NCBI GenBank assembly: GCA_014361295.1 | Contig: JACIVX010000001.1 | Location: 186,001 to 250,000 of the forward strand | DNA length: 64,000 bases | Origin: Methanomassiliicoccales archaeon | GTDB taxonomy: Archaea > Thermoplasmatota > Thermoplasmata > Methanomassiliicoccales > JACIVX01 | Direction: 5' to 3' | Shown here: positions 27,735 through 36,316 of the stretch, in pieces | Numbering within the stretch: the stretch's first letter is position 1 | How the letters are laid out: each line of letters opens with the position of its first letter | Made by a program: the position numbers and the translations under genes | The notes under the pieces: model-generated | Databases searched by the model: none | What the model saw: the letters and a program-made list of their open reading frames with translations, nothing else | What the model was told of the DNA's origin: nothing

Positions 27735-28124
27735 TCAGCATGAATGATATTCGGAATGTACATCATGGTGTTGGTGCTCCCTACATATGTCGTCCTCGCT
27801 TGCGATCGTCAGCTTTCCTTGTTTAAACATTGCCAAAGTCTCTTCAACCGTTCCGTGAGCACCTGTATAGACCCTGATTCCAAGTTTCTTGAACATCTCC
27901 AGCGCTCTCATACCCAGACCTGACACAAGGATTGCATCTGCACCTGCTTTCTTGATCAGCTCCGGTGGCAAACCTACACCGCCTCTGTGTTCGCTTGTGT
28001 TCTCGATGACCTTGATCTCATTAGTTTCTGTATCAATGATCGTGTAGGTTGGTACCTTACCAAAATGCTCTCCGACCATTTCACGCATCCCTCTATATCC
28101 CATTGTGGGAATACATATCTTCAT
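27735..28124 (-). CDS. NifX/NifB-type dinitrogenase iron-molybdenum cofactor domain protein, His-tailed
   Basis: A 129-residue single-domain protein of the NifB/NifX/VnfX cofactor-binding family: MKICIPTMGYRGMREMVGEHFGKVP at the start, then GGVGLPPELIKKAGADAILV and the GMRALEMFKKLGIRVYTGA block. The C-terminus ends in a His/Asp/Cys-rich tail (CREHQHHDVHSEYHSC) that may bind metal. ATG 28124 has GGAGGAAGG upstream; the open frame to 28172 is leader. No nitrogenase genes lie in the window, so it probably serves another metal cofactor or Fe-S delivery. Confidence 0.87.
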   Translation of the reverse strand: MKICIPTMGYRGMREMVGEHFGKVPTYTIIDTETNEIKVIENTSEHRGGVGLPPELIKKAGADAILVSGLGMRALEMFKKLGIRVYTGAHGTVEETLAMFKQGKLTIASEDDICREHQHHDVHSEYHSC

Positions 28125-28183
28125 GATTACACCTTCCTCCCAGATTTTTCTAAAGATTCTCAACAAATTCAATGAATTCTGTA

Positions 28184-28561
28184 CTATCTTCTCCCCGCGC
28201 GCATTCCAGCGTGTGCTGCCGATGTTGGTCCTGAAGCCGTTTGGAGCTTATTTTCAATGAATTTTTTCACGGCATCCCTGACCTTGCCGCTTGCGCCTGT
28301 GTAGACTTTAATCCCGGCTGCTTGCAATACCTGGAAAGCGTTTGGACCGACGCTACCAGTGATTACCGCATCAACTCCGAGCTGCGAGACCTTCTGAGCG
28401 GCCTGAACTCCTGCACCTCCGCTCGCCGAGATGCCAGTGTTTTGCTCTGCTTTAAATTCAAGTGTAGCTGGATCAACTACAATAAAATATTCACACCTGC
28501 CGAATCTTGGATCTACATCGGATTCCAAATTGCTACCTGTTGCTGTCACGCATATCCTCAT
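28184..28561 (-). CDS. NifX-type cofactor domain protein
   Basis: A 125-residue protein of the same family as its downstream neighbour: N-terminal DPRFGRCEYFIVVD, then SGGAGVQAAQKVSQLGVDAVI and GPNAFQVLQAAGIKVYTGA. The C-terminal tail is Ala/Gly-rich and ends in a basic GMRAGRR. The start codon follows GGAGGTGAAAGA. The two NifX-like genes are co-oriented with Mrp upstream and the MinD-ferredoxin pair downstream, which together look like a cofactor carrier and loading set. Confidence 0.88.
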   Translation of the reverse strand: MRICVTATGSNLESDVDPRFGRCEYFIVVDPATLEFKAEQNTGISASGGAGVQAAQKVSQLGVDAVITGSVGPNAFQVLQAAGIKVYTGASGKVRDAVKKFIENKLQTASGPTSAAHAGMRAGRR

Positions 28562-28648
28562 TCTTTCACCTCCTTCATCTTTTACAGATAATTTTCATGC
28601 TGATCAACGGATGAAAATGAACAAATGGGTGTACCGGTTTACCGTCTA

Positions 28649-29524
28649 CTAGGATTTTGAACATGATTTTTCATCTCGAGTCTTCCTGATCACCTCGTCA
28701 ATGATCGAATTGATCGCTTTTGACGTCTGTGAATCAGGCTTCGAGAGGATGATCGGTATTCCCCCGTCGCCAGATTCAACCGTGGAAACCTCGAACGGCA
28801 CGCGGCCTAGGAAGGCTACGGCCATATCCGTCGCGAGTCGTTCCCCGCCTCCCTTCTTAAATAGAGCGATTTCCTTTCCGCAGTGAGGGCAGGTGAATCC
28901 GCTCATATTTTCGACGACACCGATGACTGGAAGGTTGAGTGCCTTCGCAAACGAGATCGATTTGGAAGCATCCAGAAGGGCGACGTCCTGCGGCGTTGTC
29001 ACAATGATGACGCCGTCAGCATCTGGAATCATCTGAGCAATGCTCAGAGGTTCATCGCCAGTTCCAGGTGGCAGATCGATGATGAGATAATCAAGGGATC
29101 CCCAGTTCACTTCAGAAAGGAACTGTCGAATCGCTCCCATCTTCATGGGGCCTCTCCAGATAACAGCAGCGTCGCTTTTCGAGAGCAAGAACGCCATTGA
29201 AATGACTCGCACGTTCGGAGCCACAATTACTGGAAGGATATAAGATCCGTCATGCGTAAGAAGTGCGCGCTCGACCCCAAGCATCTTTGGCACGTTCGGG
29301 CCATGTATGTCTGCGTCGAGGATGCCGACTTCCATTCCTCTCATTGCGAGCCCGAAGGCGAGGTTAACCGCAATCGTGCTCTTTCCAACCCCTCCTTTTC
29401 CACTCATTACCATGATCTTGTGTTTAATCTTCTTCAGATTCTCAGTTAGTTTCACATCTTCTGCACTACGCTTCGAATTCTTTGTTTCGACTTTAATCTC
29501 TTGAGTTGTTGAACTCATCGTCAT
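28649..29524 (-). CDS. Mrp/NBP35-type iron-sulfur carrier ATPase
   Basis: A 291-residue ApbC/Nbp35 family protein. Deviant Walker A is [20 protein letters not shown], followed by [14 protein letters not shown], the [13 protein letters not shown] switch, and the C-terminal cluster ligands in FTCPHCGKE (CxxC, which binds a bridging [4Fe-4S] in the dimer). It carries and transfers Fe-S clusters in the cytoplasm. The open frame starts at GTG 29542; ATG 29524 is preferred, with GGAG upstream. It heads the run of NifX and MinD-type genes. Confidence 0.92.
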   Translation of the reverse strand: MTMSSTTQEIKVETKNSKRSAEDVKLTENLKKIKHKIMVMSGKGGVGKSTIAVNLAFGLAMRGMEVGILDADIHGPNVPKMLGVERALLTHDGSYILPVIVAPNVRVISMAFLLSKSDAAVIWRGPMKMGAIRQFLSEVNWGSLDYLIIDLPPGTGDEPLSIAQMIPDADGVIIVTTPQDVALLDASKSISFAKALNLPVIGVVENMSGFTCPHCGKEIALFKKGGGERLATDMAVAFLGRVPFEVSTVESGDGGIPIILSKPDSQTSKAINSIIDEVIRKTRDEKSCSKS

Positions 29525-29671
29525 CGCCGTTACACTCCACACGGAATATCCATAAAGATATGATGACAGTTTTGCCGAATATGTCCGTCACAAAATCTCC
29601 TGGACTTGTTCTTTGATGCAAGAAGATTCATTTGTTGTCATAGATTACAAACCTTAGAATGAAAAAAGGTG

Positions 29672-30304
29672 TCACCTTCTCTTCCTGAAATACTCCTCCA
29701 GTATTGCCCTTTCTCCTCTCTGCAGAATCTCGCCAAGTGCCGAAGGGGAGATGTTGAGTTCTTTTGCAAGATCTCTAATCGTCGTTTTCTTAGGGCAATC
29801 ATAGTAACCTCTTTCAAAGGCTAGTCTGAGAACCTCCTCCTGGCGTCTCGTCAACATACTCGTGCCCTCAACTTTCGTGACGCTTTTGATCTCAATCTGG
29901 CATCCGACGGACCTCAGATCGCGTACGAGTGAAGCCAGCGATTTCTTTCTCCCAGTGACAACTCTCCATAGAACTTTTCCGTTTCCGATGCTTGTGGCTG
30001 ATCGTAAGAAGCATTCGGATCGCGACAACGCCTCGCACGCGACGCATTTGTTTGTGATGATATATCCTGATGCCTTACCATCGTTGCGAAATGAGATTTC
30101 TGCTCTGCATACGGCGGGGTGCGTCTTGATCTCTCTAATAATTAATTCCATCGTTGTCTTATCCCCACCCATCTCGACAAGACCCCTCCCGCCTTTTTTC
30201 CCGAAGGGCATGCACTCGACGAACTCGATTTTTGCAGAGTATTTTTTCAATATATCGGTTACCCAGCTTTCTGGAATTAAGATCGAAAGTAATGCCTCAA
30301 TCAT
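29672..30304 (-). CDS. HTH-10 (bacterio-opsin activator type) regulator
   Basis: A 210-residue regulator. The C-terminal ~50 residues are a classic HTH-10 domain: LTRRQEEVLRLAFERGYYD, then TIRDLAKELNISPSALGEIL. The N-terminal ~150 residues form an input domain with four cysteines (CVACEALSRSEC plus others) that could bind metal or a cluster. HTH-10 regulators are typical of euryarchaea. An upstream TTG at 30322 overlaps the ribosome-site-like GGAG; ATG 30304 is preferred but not certain. It lies beside the cofactor cluster and may control it (inference). Confidence 0.83.
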   Translation of the reverse strand: MIEALLSILIPESWVTDILKKYSAKIEFVECMPFGKKGGRGLVEMGGDKTTMELIIREIKTHPAVCRAEISFRNDGKASGYIITNKCVACEALSRSECFLRSATSIGNGKVLWRVVTGRKKSLASLVRDLRSVGCQIEIKSVTKVEGTSMLTRRQEEVLRLAFERGYYDCPKKTTIRDLAKELNISPSALGEILQRGERAILEEYFRKRR

Positions 30305-30692
30305 ATTGAACGACCATCTCAACTCCTTTTAGATTTACAATCAACATCAATTCTGTGTGGTTTTCCGTGCATCATCGTACGCTTTCGGTAATCGTATTCT
30401 ATGATTAATTATAAGACGATGATGCTGAAGGGTACCATTCGTTTATTCAATTGAACGACAAACAGTTAGCGCCATCCTATTATTATGCTATATTTCCCCC
30501 TTTTTCTCATCTTGTTGAAATCCATGGGTGCTTGTTTTGAGTTATAAACCTCAATGATCATTCTCAGGATATGCCACTCTTGTGGTATATTTCTCATCCG
30601 TATCAATTTGAGAGATCCAGATTTTCAGAACTCAAAATTATTCAAAATCATTTTAAGTCGCCTGGTCCATTGCGATGTGTAGGAGGATACAC
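30305..30692. other. Divergent intergenic region with inverted repeat
   Basis: About 390 bases between the HTH-10 regulator and the surface-protein gene. Apart from the inverted repeat at 30569-30590 and TATA-like sequence near 30650, I see nothing. Confidence 0.4.
30569..30590. promoter_or_regulatory. Inverted repeat upstream of the surface-protein gene
   Basis: ATATGCCAC and GTGGTATAT face each other across 4 bases with one G-T mismatch, about 100 bases upstream of the surface-protein start. It is a candidate operator, perhaps for the neighbouring HTH-10 protein. Confidence 0.4.
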
Positions 30693-32999
30693 ATGCGGGG
30701 AAAGGCCATCACGGCCATGATCGCTATCATTCTCATCTTAACATGTTTTCCTTTTGTTCCGATCATGCAACAAGCGGAGGGGCTCGCTTTCTCAAGAAAT
30801 ATTCCTGTTGATAACAGCACCACTTATGGCAACCAGGCATTTCCAAGGATTGTAACGGATTTGGGGGGCAATATTTCGGTCGTTTGGGCAGAAGGCACAA
30901 CTCATTTTGATCGTATCTTCTATGCAAGGTCGGAAAATTCAGGATATGATTTCTTAGCCAAAGTGAGAGTCGATGACGCAGGGGAATCCTCAGGGTATCG
31001 TTCCTCTCCGTCAATCGCCGTAAATGAAACAGGGTCGATCTTCGTCGTGTGGGAAGATGCGAGAAATGATGATGTCCCGTCAATTTTTTTCTCTAAATCC
31101 GATGACGGCGGGAGGAGTTTTTCGACCAATATCCAAATCAGTGCTCCTGGTACTTATGCCACTGAACCAGATATTGCAATCGCAAACAACACGATCTTCG
31201 TAGTGTGGTCGCAGAATGTGACTATCGGCTCGGCTGACTATACCAAAATTTTTCTGACGAGGTCGCTTGATTGGGGAATGACTTTTGAAACGCCAAGGCG
31301 AATTGATGATACTGCGACTGGCGAATCGTTGTTGAATGCGCCTAGAATCGACGCCTTTGAGCGTAAATTGATCGTCGTCTGGCAAGACGCAAGAAACGAT
31401 TCTCTTTATGACATATATGGCGCCATTTCTAATGACAGCGGGGTCACATTTTCGGCAAATGTAAAAATCAGTGATGGTCCAAATTACGTCAAGCAAACAT
31501 CGCCTGATGTCTGTTTTCTCCCAGACGGTAATCCTGTTGTCGTGTGGGAGGATTATCGAACGGGTACTTCGGTGATTCGCGTATCAAGTTCCGCTGACGG
31601 TGGCAATACTTTTTCGTATTCGAGAGTTGCGAGCGATGGCGGCGTCAGCGTCGACCCTTGCGTCGCCTCTGACAACGGTGGAAATATATCGGTTGTTTAC
31701 AAACTTCAGACGCTAACTACGAATGAAATCAGGTATGTAATATCAAGAAATGGTGGAATAACATTTTCACCGAGTATTAAGGTTGATGATGCGACGACCA
31801 GTAGTAAGCGTCAGAATCCTGATATCGCGATCGGTGAGGGAAGAGCGCCGCTCATTGTTTTTGAGGATAGAAGAACGACGCCGCAGCGTGTCATGTTTAC
31901 GAGAATGATCAACATACCACCTATGTGCACGATTGACCGACCTGTTTCAGGATCAATCGTCCAGGGACTTATTGTGATCTCTGGACACGCATCTGATCCA
32001 GATGGAAATGATACACTAGTCGGTGTGCAAGTTCGTGTCAGGAGCATTGACTTCAATGAGGAAACAGACTGGATGAATGCCAGTGGTCTCACTGAATGGA
32101 CTTTTGACTTCAATACTACGGTTTTCTTTAACGGCGAATATGTGATTGAGGCGAGGGCATTCGATGGTGATTCTTATTCTGAGTTTACTTCAGTCAATAT
32201 CTCTATCGAAAATCCGGTCGAGCTATTTCCGGATCTCATCGTTACCCCTTCGAATATCACTTTTTCCCCAGAAATTTTTGAAGCTGGAGATTTCGTAAAC
32301 ATCGTTGTCAACGTGGGAAATATCGGCAACGTCAACGCGACTGATGTCGAGGTGAAGGCTTTCCGCGGTACATCACAGATCGGATCGCTGAAAACGATTG
32401 AATTTTTACCCGTAAATGGTTCGTCCACCGTGATCTTTGTGTGGCAAGCGATTCAAGGTATTCATACAATTAGAATTCTGATCGATCCAGATGATAAAAT
32501 CAAGGAACTTAATGAATCGAATAACTTCGCGTCAGTCGAAATTTCAGTTCCTTCGTCATCCTTTTTCATGCCTGATCTTGCTGTCGTGCCTGGGAGTATC
32601 AATCTGTCACCAAATGAGATCAAGGATGGGGACGAGGTCATTATAACTGCAACGATCACAAATGCTGGAACCGAAGATGCGGTCAATGTTCTTGTCACTT
32701 TTGCCATCGACGGTTCTCCAATGACACAGCAGAAATTCATTAGCTATCTGTCAATCAACGGTACTGACAATGCCTCGATAACATGGATCGCGACAAAAGG
32801 AACTCACACGATCACAGTAACAGTAGATCCTTCGAATCTCATCGATGAGCTCAATGAGACGAATAATGATGCATCGATTAGCGTCACAGTTCAATCGATT
32901 GGCGAGTTTCCTTTATGGATTGTTGTTATTCCAATGATACTGATAGTTGCTGGCGCAACCTTAATCATTTACGTCATGCGCTGGAGACGACCGAAGTGA
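30693..32999 (+). CDS. Secreted, membrane-anchored beta-propeller/CARDB surface protein
   Basis: A 768-residue exported protein. Residues 1-30 are a signal peptide (MRGKAITAMIAIILILT). Residues ~35-410 hold six sialidase-type Asp-box repeats of S-x-D-x-G-x-x-F form (SDDGGRSF, SNDSGVTF, SADGGNTF and variants), spaced about 50-60 residues, as in a six-bladed propeller. An Ig-like domain (~415-500) follows, then two CARDB domains starting PDLIVTPSNI and PDLAVVPGSI, and a C-terminal membrane helix with RWRRPK anchor. ATG 30693 follows GGAGGAT. No catalytic sialidase residues can be assigned; it is more likely adhesive or structural. Confidence 0.82.
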   Translation: MRGKAITAMIAIILILTCFPFVPIMQQAEGLAFSRNIPVDNSTTYGNQAFPRIVTDLGGNISVVWAEGTTHFDRIFYARSENSGYDFLAKVRVDDAGESSGYRSSPSIAVNETGSIFVVWEDARNDDVPSIFFSKSDDGGRSFSTNIQISAPGTYATEPDIAIANNTIFVVWSQNVTIGSADYTKIFLTRSLDWGMTFETPRRIDDTATGESLLNAPRIDAFERKLIVVWQDARNDSLYDIYGAISNDSGVTFSANVKISDGPNYVKQTSPDVCFLPDGNPVVVWEDYRTGTSVIRVSSSADGGNTFSYSRVASDGGVSVDPCVASDNGGNISVVYKLQTLTTNEIRYVISRNGGITFSPSIKVDDATTSSKRQNPDIAIGEGRAPLIVFEDRRTTPQRVMFTRMINIPPMCTIDRPVSGSIVQGLIVISGHASDPDGNDTLVGVQVRVRSIDFNEETDWMNASGLTEWTFDFNTTVFFNGEYVIEARAFDGDSYSEFTSVNISIENPVELFPDLIVTPSNITFSPEIFEAGDFVNIVVNVGNIGNVNATDVEVKAFRGTSQIGSLKTIEFLPVNGSSTVIFVWQAIQGIHTIRILIDPDDKIKELNESNNFASVEISVPSSSFFMPDLAVVPGSINLSPNEIKDGDEVIITATITNAGTEDAVNVLVTFAIDGSPMTQQKFISYLSINGTDNASITWIATKGTHTITVTVDPSNLIDELNETNNDASISVTVQSIGEFPLWIVVIPMILIVAGATLIIYVMRWRRPK

Positions 33000-33294
33000 A
33001 CACTGATCAACTCGACTCAGAGTGGCTATCGGAGGTCCACTGCATAATTTCCTTAATCTTTTCTTTCAATTCTAGGAAATCCTGAATCTTTTTCAAATCT
33101 TTCATCAAGTTGAGGGTAGCAATATCTATCCTAATTCCATCTTCGAAATATATGGTTTCAAGATTCGTCCGCAATAACCATTTTTCGATGCAACCCCAGA
33201 CTCGGCTGGAAAATTCACTTCATGCAAACAATTGCTGAGGTCCAAAGGGGAAAAATGTTTAACCGTTGACATGTGTAATCTTCTCGGGGTTATC

Positions 33295-33982
33295 ATGTTA
33301 AAAATGGAGGATATTATCGGCCTGGAGATTGTAAGTTCAGATGCGCGGATCGTCGGCATGGTTGAGGGCGTTGCCCTTGATGTTGAAAACTGGGTAATAC
33401 CGGCGTTGCGAATCGGGGTGAAAAAAGGACTTGAGGAAACGATTGGGGTGAAGAAGCCACTGTTCTCGACGGCAAAGATTCTTGTGAAAACAGACAGCGT
33501 TGATTCTGTTTCAGATACTATAACGCTGAAAATTCCTCTTTCCGAAGTGAAGAATGTTGTGGTCGAAGAAGGAGCAGTTCTAATGACCGCGGCAGACATC
33601 GTCGGGAAAAGGGTCATTTGTAGGAAAGCGAGACAAATTGGTTTTGCTGAGAACATTATTTTTACGCCGGAAAAAAAACTGGAAAGCGTCATTTATTGAG
33701 GTCAGATTGGACAAGGACGCGATCGATCTGCTCAATGTCAAAAAGCCTCTGCTGACAACACCACTTATCAAGATTCAAACAGATGACATCAAGACCATCG
33801 GAGATATGATCATGCTGAAGATCGACGCTGATGAACTGAGAGATTTTCTCGAAAAGAAGCCTCACGAAAAGGGCGTTGATGTGAAGAAAACTCAGACAAC
33901 GGCAAAGGAAGCGCCAGAAACCGGGATGACATCAACCGAAAAACGAGGTACCGAGACACCGGAATACAGGCCAAGGCTTTAA
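33295..33982 (+). pseudogene. Two-domain PRC-barrel protein, broken by a frameshift in an A8 tract
   Basis: The first frame gives one whole PRC-barrel domain (MEDIIGLEIVSS to KIPLSEVKNVVVEEGA) and the start of a second, then stops at 33699. The rest of the second domain continues one frame over to 33982. If the run of eight A at 33671-33678 had seven, the protein would be continuous at 228 residues, and the two domains would align with each other across the joint: NW...GVKKPL in domain 1 matches NW...NVKKPL in domain 2. ATG 33295 follows a GGGGTT site. PRC-barrels bind RNA-processing or other partners. It may be a real mutation, slippage-dependent expression, or a sequence error. Confidence 0.75.
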
Positions 33983-34030
33983 TCTTGCTATTCTTATTCA
34001 CTTTTCGTTGCACTTACAATATCCAGCGTT

Positions 34031-34969
34031 GTGGCGGTGAAGTATCTGATTGAAGCAGTTGGCCTTACGAGAAGTTTTGGCAATATCACAGCCGTCGAGG
34101 ATCTCAATTTAGTTGTCAAAGATGGCGAGGTATTTGGGTTCATTGGACCGAATGGTGCGGGCAAGACGACGACAGTAAGAATGCTCTGCTGCCTGATCGC
34201 TCCTACCGCTGGTACAGCTTATATTAATGGCCTGGATATTACAAATCCTGATGATGCGATCAAAATACGTGGCATGATCGGCCTTCTGCCTGAGAGCCCA
34301 GGACTCTACGAATCGTTGAGTGCGTATCGCAACCTGGATTTTTTTGCGCAATTATATGGCGTGCCGAAGGGGGAACGGGAGCAAAGGATCAAAGATCTTC
34401 TGACGAAGCTTGATGTCTGGGACAGGCGAGATGATCCAGTCGCGAAGTTTTCAAAAGGAATGAAACAGAAGATCGCAATTGCGAGAGCACTCGTTCATGA
34501 ACCGGATTTCCTTTTCCTTGATGAACCGACCTCTGGACTTGATCCCCAGGCTGCCATCACCGTGCGTAATTACCTCCTCGATTTGAAAAAGGAAGGTCGG
34601 ACAATTTTCCTCAATACGCACAATCTTGACGATGCGCAGAGAATCTGTGATCGTGTCGGCATCATACAGCGCCGGATCCTTGCAGTTGGATCCGCAGATG
34701 ATCTCGCCCGCAAATTCTGGGGAAGGACGACACTTGTCAAATTGAGGAAAATCACACCAGAGATGATCGCTGCAGTCAACGCTCTTCCATTTGTACGATC
34801 AGTGCATGAAAATGAGAACACAATCGCAATCGATGTTGAAAATCCTGAGGATGATAATCCTCTGATTATCCGATCGCTGATCAACGCTGGCGGAGAAGTC
34901 GAATTTGTCGAGGAATTGAGACGGGGTCTCGAAGAGATCTATCTCAGGCTCGTGGGGGGGATACGCTGA
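34031..34969 (+). CDS. ABC transporter ATP-binding protein (ABC-2 exporter)
   Basis: A 312-residue ATPase: Walker A GPNGAGKTTTVRML (~residue 37), Q-loop region LLPESPGLYESLS, signature FSKGMKQKIAIARAL, Walker B FLFLDEPTSGLDPQA, and the switch His in NTHNLDDAQ. The C-terminal ~80 residues are the extra domain common to drug or lipid ABC-2 exporters. Start is GTG 34031. The permease follows immediately and overlaps its stop codon, so the two make one exporter. Substrate is not identifiable. Confidence 0.9.
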   Translation: MAVKYLIEAVGLTRSFGNITAVEDLNLVVKDGEVFGFIGPNGAGKTTTVRMLCCLIAPTAGTAYINGLDITNPDDAIKIRGMIGLLPESPGLYESLSAYRNLDFFAQLYGVPKGEREQRIKDLLTKLDVWDRRDDPVAKFSKGMKQKIAIARALVHEPDFLFLDEPTSGLDPQAAITVRNYLLDLKKEGRTIFLNTHNLDDAQRICDRVGIIQRRILAVGSADDLARKFWGRTTLVKLRKITPEMIAAVNALPFVRSVHENENTIAIDVENPEDDNPLIIRSLINAGGEVEFVEELRRGLEEIYLRLVGGIR

Positions 34970-35994
34970 GGCTAGATAAGGTTTGGATCGTTGCGAGAAA
35001 GGATCTCGCTGAGTTCAAAACTAATAAGTATATCATTTTCAGCCTCATCGCCATGCCCCTCGTTATGGCATTCGTCATGCCAGTCGTCTATCTGGTTCCG
35101 GTGACAATGTTTGCAGAGCCCACGGACGAAAAACCACTCGATCTCACAATCAACATCTCCGCGACTATTGTAGGTGGGAATATCACTGAAGTCTCGATAA
35201 AGGACTTGAGATTGATTGGTGTGAATTTGACAAATTCGGTCGCGACAGGATGCATAATTGAAGGGTGCGATGTGTCAAAATCAGTTGTCTTTGATTCTTT
35301 TATCGTCGAATCGAGAATCAATAGCACTCTCGTGGTTCATAGCAATCTGGAAAATACCACGAGGATCGACTCTGTGCTCGATCGTTGTGTCGTGATTGGA
35401 GAGGTGAATGAGGCGGAGAAGTTCCTGAAGGTCTTCATTGACTCATTACTCATGTTTTTCATTCTCATTCCCGCCGTGATACCGACGGTCATCGCCTCCT
35501 ACAGCTTTGTCGGCGAAAAGATCAACAAGAGTCTTGAACCTTTACTTGCGACCCCTACAACCGATACGGAACTCCTCGCTGGTAAGTCGATCTCCATTTT
35601 CCTCCCGACGATGCTCGTGACCTGGGCGAGCCTCGTGCCGTTCGTGATTCTCGTCGATGTCATCGTGCAACCTGTCATCGGCTACTATCCTCTTCCGAAT
35701 CTTATTTGGCTCGTTGGAGTCTTCATCCTCGCGCCACTTTTCTGCATTCTCAGCATTCTGATCAATATGCTAATTTCGTCAAAAGTCAGCGATGTGAGGG
35801 CTTCCCAACAGATAGGAGGGCTCGTCGTTTTACCAGTCGTTGCCTTTTTCATTATTGCGATAGCAGGCCTCGTGACGCTCGATTTCGTTTTGATGACAGC
35901 GTTCATACTCTTAACGGCGGCTATTGATGTCGTCGTTTTTTATGTAAGTTTGAAGGTCTTCCGTCGCGAGGAAATTCTCGTCAGATGGAAGTGA
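34966..35994 (+). CDS. ABC-2 type permease (apparent CTG start)
   Basis: A 342-residue membrane protein. The first canonical ATG in frame (35053) falls in the middle of the first membrane helix. The frame is open upstream and encodes RLDKVWIVARKDLAEFKTNK, a usual ABC-2 permease N-terminus, back to a CTG at 34966 that overlaps the ATPase stop (CTGA) and follows a G7 run that could serve as ribosome site. A long outside domain (~60-140) follows helix 1; then five more helices from ~residue 155, including one beginning ILIPAVIPTVIASYSF. It pairs with the ATPase upstream. The start remains inferred. Confidence 0.8.
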   Translation: MRLDKVWIVARKDLAEFKTNKYIIFSLIAMPLVMAFVMPVVYLVPVTMFAEPTDEKPLDLTINISATIVGGNITEVSIKDLRLIGVNLTNSVATGCIIEGCDVSKSVVFDSFIVESRINSTLVVHSNLENTTRIDSVLDRCVVIGEVNEAEKFLKVFIDSLLMFFILIPAVIPTVIASYSFVGEKINKSLEPLLATPTTDTELLAGKSISIFLPTMLVTWASLVPFVILVDVIVQPVIGYYPLPNLIWLVGVFILAPLFCILSILINMLISSKVSDVRASQQIGGLVVLPVVAFFIIAIAGLVTLDFVLMTAFILLTAAIDVVVFYVSLKVFRREEILVRWK

Positions 35995-36316
35995 ATAATC
36001 TCAATCATTCAATTTATTTAATGGATTAAAAATTCGATTGGGAATTGTAATTCTTGGATGCGAGAACAGTTCATTTTGATGCAACCAGCCGCGTTAAAAT
36101 ACACATACGAATCGCCTTTTTCCAATAATTCAATGTATCGAGCCTTTCGTACTCTCGATTTGTTCATTTTATTGATGGAAAAGACTCTATGAAAATTCGT
36201 GATGGAACATGGGGATGCCAGCGAAAAGATGAGATGCTGGTATACCTGAATGATGCCAAATAGGTTAAGAAGCATGAAAAAAGAAAGAGGAGACAAAAAC
36301 GCTTTCTATTTCACGA
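35995..36316. other. Convergent intergenic stretch
   Basis: About 320 bases between two convergent ABC transporter operons. An open frame on the minus strand (36018-36296, TTG start) has no motif or ribosome site; I do not call it a gene. Confidence 0.4.

Noticed and set aside
27735-28561. NifX-like genes as evidence for nitrogen fixation
   Set aside because: No nifH, nifD, nifK or nifB radical SAM gene is present; the domain is common in non-fixing anaerobes.
33126-33692. 188-codon minus-strand open frame opposite the PRC-barrel gene
   Set aside because: It is antisense to a clear PRC-barrel coding region and shows no domain of its own.
36018-36296. 92-codon open frame downstream of the ABC-2 permease
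   Set aside because: TTG start without ribosome site, no recognisable domain, and the frame simply fills the convergent gap.
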